This document shows, piece after piece, positions 52,085-62,494 of a stretch of 64,000 bases of DNA; position 1 is the stretch's first letter; the number at the start of each line of letters is the position of its first letter. The DNA lies in the NCBI GenBank assembly GCA_023362775.1, contig JALMGJ010000003.1, positions 80,376,855 to 80,440,854 on the forward strand. Reading direction: 5' to 3'. The notes under the pieces were generated by a model, which saw only the letters and a list, made by a program, of their open reading frames with translations, did not search any database and was not told the origin of the DNA. The translations under genes and the position numbers were made by a program. Origin of the DNA: Charina bottae. Lineage: Eukaryota; Chordata; Lepidosauria; Squamata; Charinaidae.

Positions 52085-52863
52085 GAGGAAGCAGAACTAA
52101 CCAGACTCCCAGGTGGAGAAAATGGCAGAGTGATGCGTCTCTGAAATCTCAGAGACGACGCCGAGGCTGGAACCGCGACCGGACAACAAGCCCAGGCCAG
52201 CACAGCTTCTCTGGACAAGGAGAAGCCGAAGAGATTGCCCACATGTGCTCCAGAAGCCAGCTGCTCATGAGGAAACCTGCAGGACCCGGAGGGACTCTGC
52301 AGGCACAGCGCGAGTAAGGCGCCAGGAGTCGAGGAAGGAAGGAAGATCAGGCTTGCAGCCTCAGCGGAGCCTTTAATGGGTACTGGGTCCAATCAAACTA
52401 AACTTTCTAAATCACTTTGGATTATAATTATTTAACAGCTAAAAGAGACCTTCGGAGCAGCAATTTAATTGGACCACCTGGTGAGTGTTCCTACGGCCAG
52501 CGGCGTGATTAACAGAGAAGGAAAAGGAAAAATTACAAGAATATAAAAATTAACTTGCAGCAAAAAACATATTAAGAGCTTGGATTATAAAAGATTTTAA
52601 ATGGACAAAGGGACCAGTTTTGGGGGGGACTTCGTTTGTTCTGAGTTTCTTTGACTTAATTAAATAAAAAGCACGTACCTTCTTAGAGAAGGAACAATAA
52701 CTACTTTTATAAAAGACCGGAAACCCTTTATGGATTTTTTATTGAAAATGGACAACAATGAATTGATGATTTCGGGATTTACTGATTAAAAAGGGTTGTT
52801 TATGGGAAGAAGGAAACCATGATATGTACAGTGATTTGAGAGGGCAGAAACAGTAACAATCAT

Positions 52864-53014
52864 CGAAGAGAATATTTGTAGCTCAGGGTTGAACTGTGGA
52901 GTCCTTGGTGCTCTCTGAGCCTTGTTGTTTTCTTGCAGACGTTTCATTGCCAGGCTAGGCAACATCTTCAGCACTGCAAGAAAACAACAAGGCTCAGAGA
53001 GCACCAAGGACTCC
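52864..53014 (-). mobile_element. Penelope-like terminal hairpin (second family), nested
   Basis: About 151 bp flanked by a 14-bp direct repeat acagtaacaatcat (52850-52863 and 53015-53028). Two perfect 45-bp inverted arms (52894-52938 and 52974-53018) enclose a 35-nt loop with a hammerhead-like core. The arm sequence (gagcaccaaggactccac and so on) is a different family from the Penelope copies at 9.3 and 15.4 kb. Confidence 0.8.
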
Positions 53015-53018
53015 ACAG
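52894..53018. repeat. Perfect 45-bp inverted repeat with 35-nt loop
   Basis: ctgtggagtccttggtgctc... (52894-52938) is base-for-base the inverse of 52974-53018: 45 of 45 pairs. Confidence 0.97.
52941..52971 (-). ncRNA. Hammerhead-ribozyme-like core in the hairpin loop
   Basis: Minus strand: CTGAAGA, stem-loop tgttgcc-tagcct-ggcaat, GAAAC. Same order as the cores at 9427 and 15481 but a different stem II, so the core is kept while the stem sequence changes. Confidence 0.5.
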
Positions 53019-53099
53019 TAACAATCATGTTTGTAACTGCTGCAAAGAAGATCGGAAGTCACTTCTTTAGATAGTTTTCTTTTTCATTCTTCTTTCCTC

Positions 53100-53672
53100 T
53101 ATTTATTTATTTATTTATTTATTCATTCATTCATTCATTCATTCATTCATTCATCCATCCATCCATCAAATTTCTATCACTGCCCATCTCCCTCGTCAGG
53201 AGGGACTCTGGGTGGTTTACAACAAGATGAACTATTAAAACAAAAACATAAATGCAAATGCAATATATAAAATAAGATACAATTATTAAATAGTTAAAAA
53301 GATAAGAGTAGAGTCTAAGTGGCAGATGTGGTAAGAAGATCTGATTCCATCCAAGTATGTGAGGAGCATTCTAAGGCACTAGCCATCCCCAAGAATGACT
53401 ATTCCCCTCCCGGCCCCAAGCAAGGTGGCAGGGCCAAGTTTTCAAGTTCTTCCTGAAGGTCCGGAGCGATGGGGCTAACCTCACCTCCGGGGGCAAGATA
53501 TTCCAAAGGGCGGGTGCTGTTGCAGAGAAGGCACATCTCCTGGACCCCGCCAGATGGAACTTTCTTACAGACGGGGTCCGCAGCATGCCCTCTCTGCATG
53601 ATCAGGTGGGACAGGATGACGTACTGGGGACAAGGTGGTCCCGTAGGTAACCTGGTCCCATACCTTTCCTTG
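53100..53672 (-). mobile_element. L2 LINE 3' end, nested in the L1-like element
   Basis: Minus strand encodes [34 protein letters not shown] and FRKNLKTWP (53586-53371), matching the L2 at 12.9 kb, then the 3' hairpin (aaaccacccagagtccctcc, 53175-53220) and a long tail of ATTT, ATTC and ATCC units (53101-53167). A short direct repeat ctttcct sits on both sides (53091-53097 region and 53673-53679), a plausible target duplication. Confidence 0.82.
53101..53167. repeat. (ATTT)n(ATTC)n(ATCC)n microsatellite, L2 tail
   Basis: Three successive tetranucleotide blocks that differ by one base each, at the 3' end of the nested L2. Confidence 0.93.
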
Positions 53673-53803
53673 ACTTTTACTGTTTCTCACTTTTTCTTTT
53701 ATATTTTTCTTTCTTCTAATCTTTTCTTTATGTTTCCGTACTTTTTAATGCTGTATAAAACACTTTCTCAATAAAAATTATATATAAAAAAATAAGGAAG
53801 CAG

Positions 53804-55438
53804 AACTAACCAAATTACTCTGAAGATCTGATACTGAACTCTGAATTAAAACATATTACCAAAATGGAATGTGCTTTCATCAGAAGAAAGGATGGCAAGC
53901 AGGTACAGATTATTGGCCATGACATGCAGGCATGAATCTACTTCTCTCTAAGGATCATCCGTAGTTTTGTTTGAATAGGGAAGAAAGATCACTGTTTCCT
54001 CTGCACAAATTAGTCTTACAGTTTACATACGGGAACTTGGTAAGACCAGTCTTCCACTGAATACAGAACCAAGCAATTGTTGCCATTCTTGCTAAATTCT
54101 GAATGAGTCATTCAAACTCTGTGTATCCAAAAGAGCACATAGCAAAAGCTCTCACTTCCTCGGAAATATCTGCTTTCTCTGTAGTGAACAAATTCCAGAA
54201 CTGAGCATTCTTCACTAGGCTAAGTGTAATGGAATCACTTCCAGTAACCTACTTTACAAATGGTATGAACTCCTGCTAATCTTTCACTTTCTGATGCCCA
54301 TGGCTGTCAAACTGTGGGCGGAGGACTCCAAGAGTTCCCCAGTGAGAGTTTCAGCAAGGACAGGAGAGCTTCCTTAAAGACAGCTTGCCTACCACTTCTC
54401 TGAATAATCATATAAATTTCACATACACATATACAAGGGCAGCCAGTATCTTCCATTTCCCCCCCAGGTGCCCAATAACCCTTCAATATAAAGATCTGCT
54501 CTTTATTCCAAGGAATGCATCTAAGGGTCTGAGGACAAGATACATTTTAGGAAGAAGAGTCAGCACTTCACTTCCAAGTGTTCCTCCAGATACTTGTCAG
54601 AAAAAAAGGACAGATACTAATTGCCTGCTTTGAACAATACAGGGATAACAGGGAGGTGGGAGGGGTGGTGATCTTGAAAAGAATTAGTGGTAACAGACTT
54701 GATACAGTGGGATGAGGAAGCAGTGCAATATAATGGAATAGTGGAAGGAGCAGAGATTAGACTGGGGAGGGCTACAGAAGGAAGAAGCAAGAAGATAAGA
54801 ATTAGGACAATGGAAAGGATTAAGAAGGCCGCCAGGGCAGCCTGATAGGAGAAAAATTAGGGAGGTTTGTGAAGATGTGAGGGGCAGAAAATTGGGGGAA
54901 TGACTGCATGTCAATGTCAAAAAGAAATGATTGTAGAGTTTGCTGGAGATGTGGAATGAGATAGAGTTTGTTTAGGGTTGGTCTGAATGAGAAATAATTG
55001 GAGGTACAAGAGTCAGAGGTTTGTCTTTTTGGATGTCTACAGAGTCTTGGGTATGTAATTTGTCTCTGAAACTCATTACAGAGCATTCCTTCTCTGTACT
55101 AGATTTCTGTTGGAGCAGAAAATTGATGGTTCAAAGGGAGAATGGTTAATTTTTTGAAATTCAGTTTCTGTGAAAATGGATTTTTATGATGGACTGCCTC
55201 CACTATGACATCATGTTACAAAATTACATTCATGGTGTTTTCTCAAAATCCCAAATGTGCCTGTAAAATTAGACCCCTGTCTTTAAATCATTATGTATGG
55301 ATTGGAGATCTATAAGAAACTCTACCTGAAGCTTCTTTGGAAGAACGTCTCTTGGTTCAGAATGCAGCAACAAGAATAATCGTGGACACCTGGCATAGAA
55401 TTCCACCAACTGTATTAGCGTCAGGGATATTATTCCTT
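53804..55438. other. Upstream DNA, nothing recognised
   Basis: AT-rich with a purine-rich plus strand at 54640-54800. No exon or TE family assigned. Confidence 0.35.
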
Positions 55439-55446
55439 ATATAAAG

Positions 55447-56357
55447 TAGGCTGACCATACGTACCGTTTTAAACAGGACAGTACCGTTTTTTTCCACATT
55501 TCCCGAACGTCCTGTCGTTTTAATATAAATGTCAATTTTGTCCCGTTTTTTTTAAAAAATTAGCAAAATGTCAGGCATGGCAAGATTGATTCAGCCAAGA
55601 TGCAATTATCATTTAAAAAGTGCTTGATTGAGGTGCCTGATGTTGGGTGAGACTAGAGAGGGGCAAGGAAGGTGGGAAGAGAGAGAGAGAGGGAGAGAGA
55701 GACGGGGAGAGAGATCTTTGCCACCGCCTCTGCTGTGCTCTTAGCTGGTCGCTCTCTGCTCTCTGTTTGTTTTATTAAAATGCGTTCGGGATGTGATCCC
55801 TCCCCCTTTTTTCAGGAGTGAAACTGATTACTTCTCCAGCTCAGCAAGAGAGAGTCTTTCGTTTGGGATTGTGGGAGAGAGAGAAAGAGGGAGAAAAAAA
55901 AAGCAGGAGGAGGAGGAGGGAAGGCAGAAGGAAGAGAAGCCTTGCCAGGCGTGGAGTTCTTGAATCCTCCCTTCCCTGCCTCTCTTCTCTCCCCCCGCCC
56001 CTCCTTCCTGCGATCCGTGATGTAACAAAGCCCGTGAGCTGTGCTTTCCCCATTCGCCTCCTGTCAAATACAGTCCCCTCTACGTCTACCTAATTTTTTG
56101 TATGAGTTCTGTCACTGAAGAATAATTGTTAGCTCAATATGTTCATGTAATAAAACTTCTTCATTTTAATGAAAACAAAAATGTTTTTATATATACAGTA
56201 ATCTGTTTAAGGAACAGCAAATAGATCTTAAACACTCTTAAAAACTTTTTTTATTGTCTTACTTTTTCATGAATACAGAATATTACATAAGTTTAACCCC
56301 GTCCCATTTTTGCCATCCCAATATCCCGTTTTTGTCTCAAGGAAATATGGTCAGCCT
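55447..56357. mobile_element. Non-autonomous hAT element, 911 bp
   Basis: Ends taggctgaccatac and atggtcagcct(a). Perfect 8-bp flanks atataaag (55439-55446 and 56358-56365). Both ends carry cccgtttt-type subterminal motifs (gtcccgtttttttt near 55545; atatcccgtttttgtc near 56320). The interior has GA-rich tracts (55676-55712, 55873-55935) and no transposase. Termini resemble Tip100-type hAT elements from memory. Confidence 0.82.
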
Positions 56358-56797
56358 ATATAAAGAGATGATTTGTATGCACAGGATTCTTGTTTTAGAG
56401 TTGTTTTTATCTTTCCAGCCAAATATTATGTTTGTTTTCAATTCTTAGAACTGGCCAGAGTAATGCATATGGAAGAATGATATGAAATATATTTCAGCAT
56501 TCCTTGAGAAACCATGTAAGGAATGGCATACAAATTTTAAAAATAGCAATAGAAATCATTTTCATCATCAGTATTTTACAAATATACAATGAAAATGAAG
56601 AGTATTTCCTGACATATTTATATAAAAGAGAGAACCCTTTATTTGTTTCTAGATTATGATTATTTAAAAATATGAATCCTTGAAATTTCTATTACCATTA
56701 ATAACATTCATATTTGTGTTGGGCCATAGGAGGAAAAAATCCAAAATCCATGGTTGGATAATACTGTTACTCTAGTAATATGAGGTTGACAAACTAT

Positions 56798-56880
56798 TTA
56801 TTTTATTACTTATTGTTTAAATTTTTATGACCGCCCAGCTCCCCCAACGGGGGACTCTGGGCGGCTTACAATAAAAAAAC
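56798..56880 (-). mobile_element. L2 LINE 3' end
   Basis: tttttatgaccgcccagctcccccaacgggggactctgggcggcttacaat: an almost perfect L2 3' hairpin, inverse orientation. Confidence 0.75.
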
Positions 56881-57938
56881 TATGCATGTGTAATTAATGC
56901 TGTAATAGATTATGGTTTCAAACACTTTGGGAAATGCCTGATACTGGAATGGATCAGCCAATTAATATATGTATTTTTAACGGTGTACACATAAAACACT
57001 AAATTATGTTGTTCCAGTGTATAAACAATGGGATTGACAAATACATTATCATACATATAAACACCAGACAGAATGGCTTATGGTTTGTTGCCCTATGTAC
57101 ACATGACAAATCCCAATTTGCTGCAAATATTTGGTCAAACAGTAAAAATTGGAGTCTTTTAAAGTCTGTGTGGCTTGCCCTGGTTCTCAGACAGCATTTC
57201 AGGGATCATTTAATAATCTAAAAAGAGCTATCCAATCTGACTGCTTCACAGATATTTTCCAACACCTCTTATCTTGGCCTCCAACTTGGCAACAAAGGTT
57301 AGTCAGTTATATGCTTAAAGACTTATTTCCTTTTCTCTGTCTTGAAAAGTGAACATTAGCATAAAAGATAACTTCCACAGCATTGGAAACAAGACAGGGA
57401 AAGTTCAAGGACAGAGTAATTAGTACCAGACAGATGGTTAGAGATTATCACCTGTATCTGGTGAGCAAAGCCCCTGCTAACTCCAGAAGATCTACACAAG
57501 GAGAAAGACCAACACTCTGCTGAGAAATGCATTATCCAAACTGGCCGAAAAAGTGCCCAATAGCTCTAGAATGGGAAGTGCGGGGAGGGAGCAGTGTTCT
57601 GAAGTTTGCAAGGAAAAGGGTATTAAAGTCCCATCAGGATTTTAAAAAGTAAATCTGGAAAAAACATATATGGGTGCATATGCAAACGATATCAAAAGAT
57701 AAGCTCAGGTGAAAGGACACTCTTGCCCTGTTCAAGCCTGGAGAAGCTTCCCTCTCCCCCACCTCCAAATGACACCAGCTGCAGCAGACACTTGTACTTT
57801 GGGCTCACATGGAAGCTGAAGTTTTGCTACTGCAGACATTAGAACTCAAGCAGCCAGTGTTCAGCCGTCATTAAAGCATACGTTGGCAGGGATTATTCTG
57901 AGTTAAGCACTGAAGGCAAAATAATGAAATTGTAACAC
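56881..57938. other. Upstream DNA, nothing recognised
   Basis: Short frames only, none resembling a known protein. 56366-56797 is likewise blank. Confidence 0.35.
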
Positions 57939-57940
57939 AT

Positions 57941-57983
<43 letters not shown>

Positions 57984-58040
57984 TTTTTCAAATTTAGTCA
58001 CCGCCCATCTCACTCAGAGCACGACTCTGGGCGGTTAATG
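57939..58040 (-). mobile_element. L2 LINE 3' end with long (ATTT)n tail
   Basis: A perfect (TTTA)n array at 57941-57987, followed by cagtcaccgcccatctcactcagagcacgactctgggcggtta-type hairpin in inverse orientation. Confidence 0.78.
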
Positions 58041-60176
58041 CTACAAAGGCTTCATTTGATGTTTGCACGTAGTAAAGGGTGTGTGCATCTTTATGGTTCT
58101 CCTCCTATCTTGGTGAATATTTCCAGAACGTGCTGCTGGGGACATTGCTCTGCTCCACAGCAATAACAAGAGAATGTTCTGTACTGTTTAACATCTACAT
58201 GAAAGTGCTAGGGATTCAGCGCAATGTGTTCCTCAATGTTCTGTTGATATCTGACTCCAATCTTTTCATTACTTGTTTTGTTAGGCATGTTTTATTTGGT
58301 GCGACTCACTTTGAAAGTTCTCCAAACTTAGAATAGGGGACAGGTTTATGTAATAAATAACATATACGCTGCTGGTGTCGGTGAAAATGAACCACAGACC
58401 TTTTGCTCATTCCCAATAGACAGGAATGAAAAGAAATTTAGTGGTGTTCCTTTTCTCCATTGTGTCTCCATGACAAAGTCCTGCTCTTTTCCTTCTGGCA
58501 GTGTACTTTCCCTTGTAACTTGTGAAATGATTGGCTAACAAGTACACCTCAACACAACCTGAAAAAAACTGAGCAGAGAAGCAAGAGCCCACCTTGTAAC
58601 AAACATACTCATATATATGCCTCACCTGCCTTTCTGCCCAGCGGGCACTCAAATAGGGGAAAATGCTATAAACAGTTAAAATCTGATAAAAACAGTTAGA
58701 ATGGCAATTAATTTAAACGGAAAAGGCCTGCCTGAGGAGGAGAGTCTACATTTTCCTAATGGTAGAAAGAGTGAAGCTGAGCTCATCCCATAACCAATAT
58801 ATCTCTTAATAAATAAATCGTCTCATATAAATATAAAGAGAAGGAGGAGAAATAGTAGGAGAAGCCTGGTTCTCATTTGCCCAATAGACAGCTTCTGAAA
58901 GTAAGGCATCTTTAAGAGGGCCTCTTCTGCCGATTTTCATGGCTCGAGCTGAAGAGGTGGAGGCTTAAGTGACCTGCTATATCAGATAAAAGCCCCTTTA
59001 AAGCCATCTAAATTCTCTACATCCTATATGGCAACGCATTCCATCATCTAACTATGCACTGCCTGAAGAAGCATTTCCTTTTGCCTATCTCAGCAAATAG
59101 CAAGAGCACACTGGCAAATGTGTGGCTCTTGATGAGCCTTGGATGATGTCAGATGACTACATCTATCCCAAGAGGTCTAGCCAGTCAGCAGCCATGTGCT
59201 GGTTTGCACAATGCTGACTGATCTATCCCTGCCTCCTAACAGCTGCCGGTAAGGGCATGTTTTCACCACCCACCTATCAACAAGCAATATGGGTGGCAGG
59301 AAATGAGCAATGAGTTAGCTGACTGAACCATTTATTCACCTGAAGAGCTTATATTTTAATTGTTCTCTGTCTGGAAAAATGCTGCTTCTCTCTTTTGCAT
59401 TTCATTTATACCAAATTTATATTGGTAATATAAATTTAATAAAATAAAATAAATAAATAAATTTCCCAAAGTCTGGGCTTCTCTTTTCATAATAGTTTCT
59501 TAATTCTTTGGCCAGTGCTGTGCTCAAATAAATATGCCAAACAGAGCCAGTGAGAACTGATTTTAAAAAGGGGAATTTATTGTCTGTCCCTGTCCCTGAA
59601 TCTGCTATTTTACTTGTTGGAAGCCATCTGTGCATTTACTAGTTATCTGACAGGTGTCTTGTCTTTTGGGGCCAACACTGCTGGCCAAAAAAGAAAATAA
59701 AATCTTGATCTTGAAAATAAAATCTTCCAGCATTAGAAGTTACAGTATTGTGTATTGCTCCTATCCATCTTTCAGAACTATGACCTTTCAAAGAACAGTA
59801 CCAACTTATTGCTAGCGTGAAGAAAGTTAACAGCAATCTGAGGTTATAAATGGTCTTACGGAAGCTGATATAATCTGCGTTACGCTGCTGATGTAATATG
59901 CAATGCTCATAGAGAGATGAAAGCAAAGAAATGTGAAAGGAACAGGAAAGAGCCACAATCTCCCTCACAGAATGTGCTGTACCTTCTAGTTGTGACTCAT
60001 TGGCTGAGAGGCAATACAGGCTGTTGTGTTCTCTATGGTTTCATGATCTCAGAAGGAAAGTCCATTGCGTAAGGAAGAGCTTCAGGAGAAAGAAAAGGAA
60101 ACACTAGAATGCAGAAGCATTCGTTCATTAAACTTCTAATTTTTATTATTGTTGTAATTGTAATTGTGTTATTTTA
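58041..60176. other. Upstream DNA, nothing recognised
   Basis: Contains a short (AATA)n run near 59440. No gene. Confidence 0.35.
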
Positions 60177-60388
60177 TCCCGTCTTTTTTATATATAACTC
60201 AAGTCGGCGAACATACCTAATTCTCCTGCCTCCTATTTTCCCCACAACAACAACCCTGTGAGGTGGGTTGGGCTGAGAGAAGATGACTGGTCCAAAGTCA
60301 CCCAGCTGGCTTTCATGCCTAAGGGAGGCCTAGAACTCACTGTTTTCTGCTTTCTAGGCCAGCACCTTAACCACAACACAACAATTGC
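60177..60388 (-). mobile_element. tRNA-headed CORE-SINE with L2-type tail
   Basis: Inverse of the 819-1062 family: gttgtggttaaggtgctggcctagaaagcag (head), gctgggtgactttggaccagtcatcttctctcagccc (core), cctcacagggttgttgttgtggggaaaatagg, ending cgccgacttgagttatatataaaaa. Confidence 0.78.
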
Positions 60389-60927
60389 CATCTACTGGGT
60401 TGTAGGCAAATCAGTTTAAAGAATTACAGTATAAAAACAACAATGAAAAACAGCAGAACAGCTAAAATAAATTCAGCAGTTTATGGAAATACTTTTTTTC
60501 CCTGCACAGTTTCGGCATACACATGCAATAGTTTTGTGACCATATTGCACAGCAGGGGAAGGTCTATTAGATGTTTAAAACCCTATTAGAAGTTTTATTA
60601 CATTATTTTCCACATGTAATATTTGTGCTGGGGGAGGGTAGATTGCAGTATATGTTGTTTGGCAGATATATACAGTACTTCACAATGGTTTCTCCCCCAT
60701 ACAGGACTTCTCCCCCATCCCTATACTTAGGATCCAGCATTTAGAAAACCTGAATGAAAAAAAAATTGGAAGAATAGGGATAGCTAAAATCCAGCTATGT
60801 TCAGGCAGTCTGGTGGAAAGAAAGAAATGCAACCAAGAAAGAACACCACAGTACTCCCTAGTAAAAATATTATGACCTATGTACACCACAGTGCAAAAAT
60901 CAGTAAAACAGAAAGATAAACCCCATG
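60389..60927. other. Upstream DNA, nothing recognised
   Basis: AT-rich, no landmarks. Confidence 0.35.
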
Positions 60928-60935
60928 GTCTAGCA

Positions 60936-61104
60936 CACAGCTTTCCAAACTGTGTGTGGCGACACAAAAGTGTGTCGCCACACACAGTCTGGTGTGTCGC
61001 CACACAACCCGGAAGCGCTGATCATCATCAGTTTTGGGTTTTCCCGCGGCGACACACCAACGGCGGTTGGTGTGTCGCCGTGGGAAAAACTTTGGAAAGC
61101 CCTG
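60936..61104. mobile_element. hAT MITE, 169 bp, with perfect target duplication
   Basis: Ends cacagctttccaaact and agtttttccc...ctttggaaagccctg. Flanks gtctagca on both sides (60928-60935 and 61105-61112). Inside are two strong hairpins: tgtgtggcgacac...gtgtcgccacaca (60951-60985) and cggcgacacaccaac-ggcg-gttggtgtgtcgccg (61045-61080). Confidence 0.9.
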
Positions 61105-61205
61105 GTCTAGCAGAAACTGTGGCTCAACATCCATCATTATTCTTCACTGTTATATATCACCACAGGATCTGGGGAGACTGAAACTTCTGGGTCTTTACCC
61201 TAAAA

Positions 61206-61856
61206 CAGGGCTTTCCAAACTGTGTGTCGCAACACAATACTGTGTCGCCTGGGGGCCCCAAGTGTGTCACGCAAGAACCTGGAAGCGCGCGGTGGCGGCG
61301 GGCCATCAGCACTTTTGGGTTCCAGGACGCCAACCCGGAAGCGCCACCGCCGGCTTGCAAAAAAGCCTCAGATCACCGCAAAAAGTGACGGTGGGGGGAT
61401 GCCCGGGGGTGGAAAATATCCATGATGATCAGCTGTCCGGCCGGGAGGTGGAGGCACGCCTCCTCCCCACCACACAGCTGATCGGCGCGGATATTTTCCA
61501 CCCCGGGGCACCCCCCCCGGTCACTTTTTGCGGTGATCCGAGGCTTTTTTGCCTTGCAACCGCAGCTTTTCTTGGCAAAGGCAAGGAAGGGCAGGGCAGG
61601 GCAGGGCAACCCTGCTCTGCCCAAGGCGGAAGCCAATCACGTGGGCGGGGGGGACGGGGTTTCCACCCGGGAGCCAATGACATGGGCCGGGGATGGGGTT
61701 TCCACCCGGGAGCCAATCGCATGGGCCGGGGGGTGGGGTTTCCAACCAGGAGGCAATTGCATGGGCTGGGGGGTGGGGAGCCCTGTTATTACTGTGTCGC
61801 GAAATGATGCACGTCTAAAAGGTGTGTCACCAACATGAAAAGTTTGGAAAGCTCTG
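61206..61856. mobile_element. hAT element of the same family, 651 bp, GC-rich core
   Basis: Ends cagggctttccaaactgtgtgtcgc and aagtttggaaagctctg. Perfect 8-bp flanks ccctaaaa (61198-61205 and 61857-61864). Core: an imperfect inverted repeat of about 75 bp (61362-61440 against 61478-61550) and a tandem array (61625-61790). The long open frames through it come from high GC, not coding. It shares its termini with 60936-61104. Confidence 0.9.
61625..61790. repeat. Minisatellite, about four units of 40-50 bp
   Basis: Repeated gagccaatcacatgggccggggggtggggtttccacccgg-like units with small changes (agccaatgacatggg, agccaatcgcatggg, aggcaattgcatggg). Confidence 0.88.
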
Positions 61857-61864
61857 CCCTAAAA

Positions 61865-62250
61865 CCTTCCTCTGCCTGACTGAACATAAGTGGTGGTTGC
61901 TTATTCAGATTGTTCTGTGGACCAGAATGGACCACAAAATAGTGAAAAAGATACCTTTTGGTAAACTAAGATACCTCACAAAGGCAACAATTTAGAGCAG
62001 CACATCATTTCAAATTGACACTCTGGTAGAGGCTGGAAAAGGCCTTGCCCTACACTAACAGCTTCCATCTCTAACTAGTAACTCCACCTTGAACATTTCC
62101 CTCATTATGAAAGGCCTACTCAGGATCAGTTGGTCACATGGTCATTTGCCTTTAAAGAGACAAGGAAATTCCCCAACATCAATTATTTTTGCTTTCTGGG
62201 GGTTACCTGTAATTATAGTTAAAGTTTGCATAGAATGCCTTGTTAAATAC
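61865..62250. other. Upstream DNA, nothing recognised
   Basis: No repeat or exon seen. Confidence 0.35.
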
Positions 62251-62251
62251 T

Positions 62252-62494
62252 TTTCTGTGTGTGTCCATGTGCCTTTGAGTCAGTGTTGACTCCTGGCAAC
62301 TGCCTGGACTAGTCCCTGCAGTTTTCTTGGCAAGGTTTTTCAGAAATGGTTTGCCATTGCCTCCTTTCTAGGGCTGAGAGAGAGTGACTGGCCCAAGGTC
62401 GCCCAGCTGGCTTTGTGCCTAAGGCGGGGCTAGAACTCCTGGTCTCCCGGTTTCTAGCCTGGTGCCTTAACCACTACACCAACCTGGCTCTCTA
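62252..62494 (-). mobile_element. Sauria SINE, full length
   Basis: Minus strand: gagccaggttggtgtagtggttaaggcaccaggctagaaaccgggag, B box gagttctagccccgcc, gccagctgggcgaccttgggcc, ggcaatggcaaaccatttctgaaaaaccttgccaagaaaactgcagggac, and tail gccaggagtcaacactgactcaaaggcac. The best-preserved copy in the window. Confidence 0.9.

Larger units (their letters stand above)
52104..53785 (+). mobile_element. Internally deleted L1-like retrotransposon, with two nested insertions
   Basis: Flanked by a perfect 18-bp direct repeat aggaagcagaactaacca (52086-52103 and 53786-53803 within one base). The 5' part is GC-rich and begins gactcccaggtggagaaaatggcag. The 3' part ends ttctcaataaaaattatatataaaaaaa, an AATAAA signal and A-rich tail. 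No ORF1 or ORF2 lies between, so it moved in trans or was shortened before insertion. L1 is the best guess from target-site length and UTR style. It holds 52864-53014 (Penelope) and 53100-53672 (L2). Confidence 0.72.

Noticed and set aside
53099..53167. Regular short repeats as a CRISPR-like array
   Set aside because: Plain tetranucleotide microsatellites at a LINE tail in vertebrate DNA; no spacers.
61034..61807. 257-codon open frame on the plus strand
   Set aside because: It runs through a GC-rich hAT core, its hairpin and a minisatellite, starts outside the element and has no domain; open by composition only.
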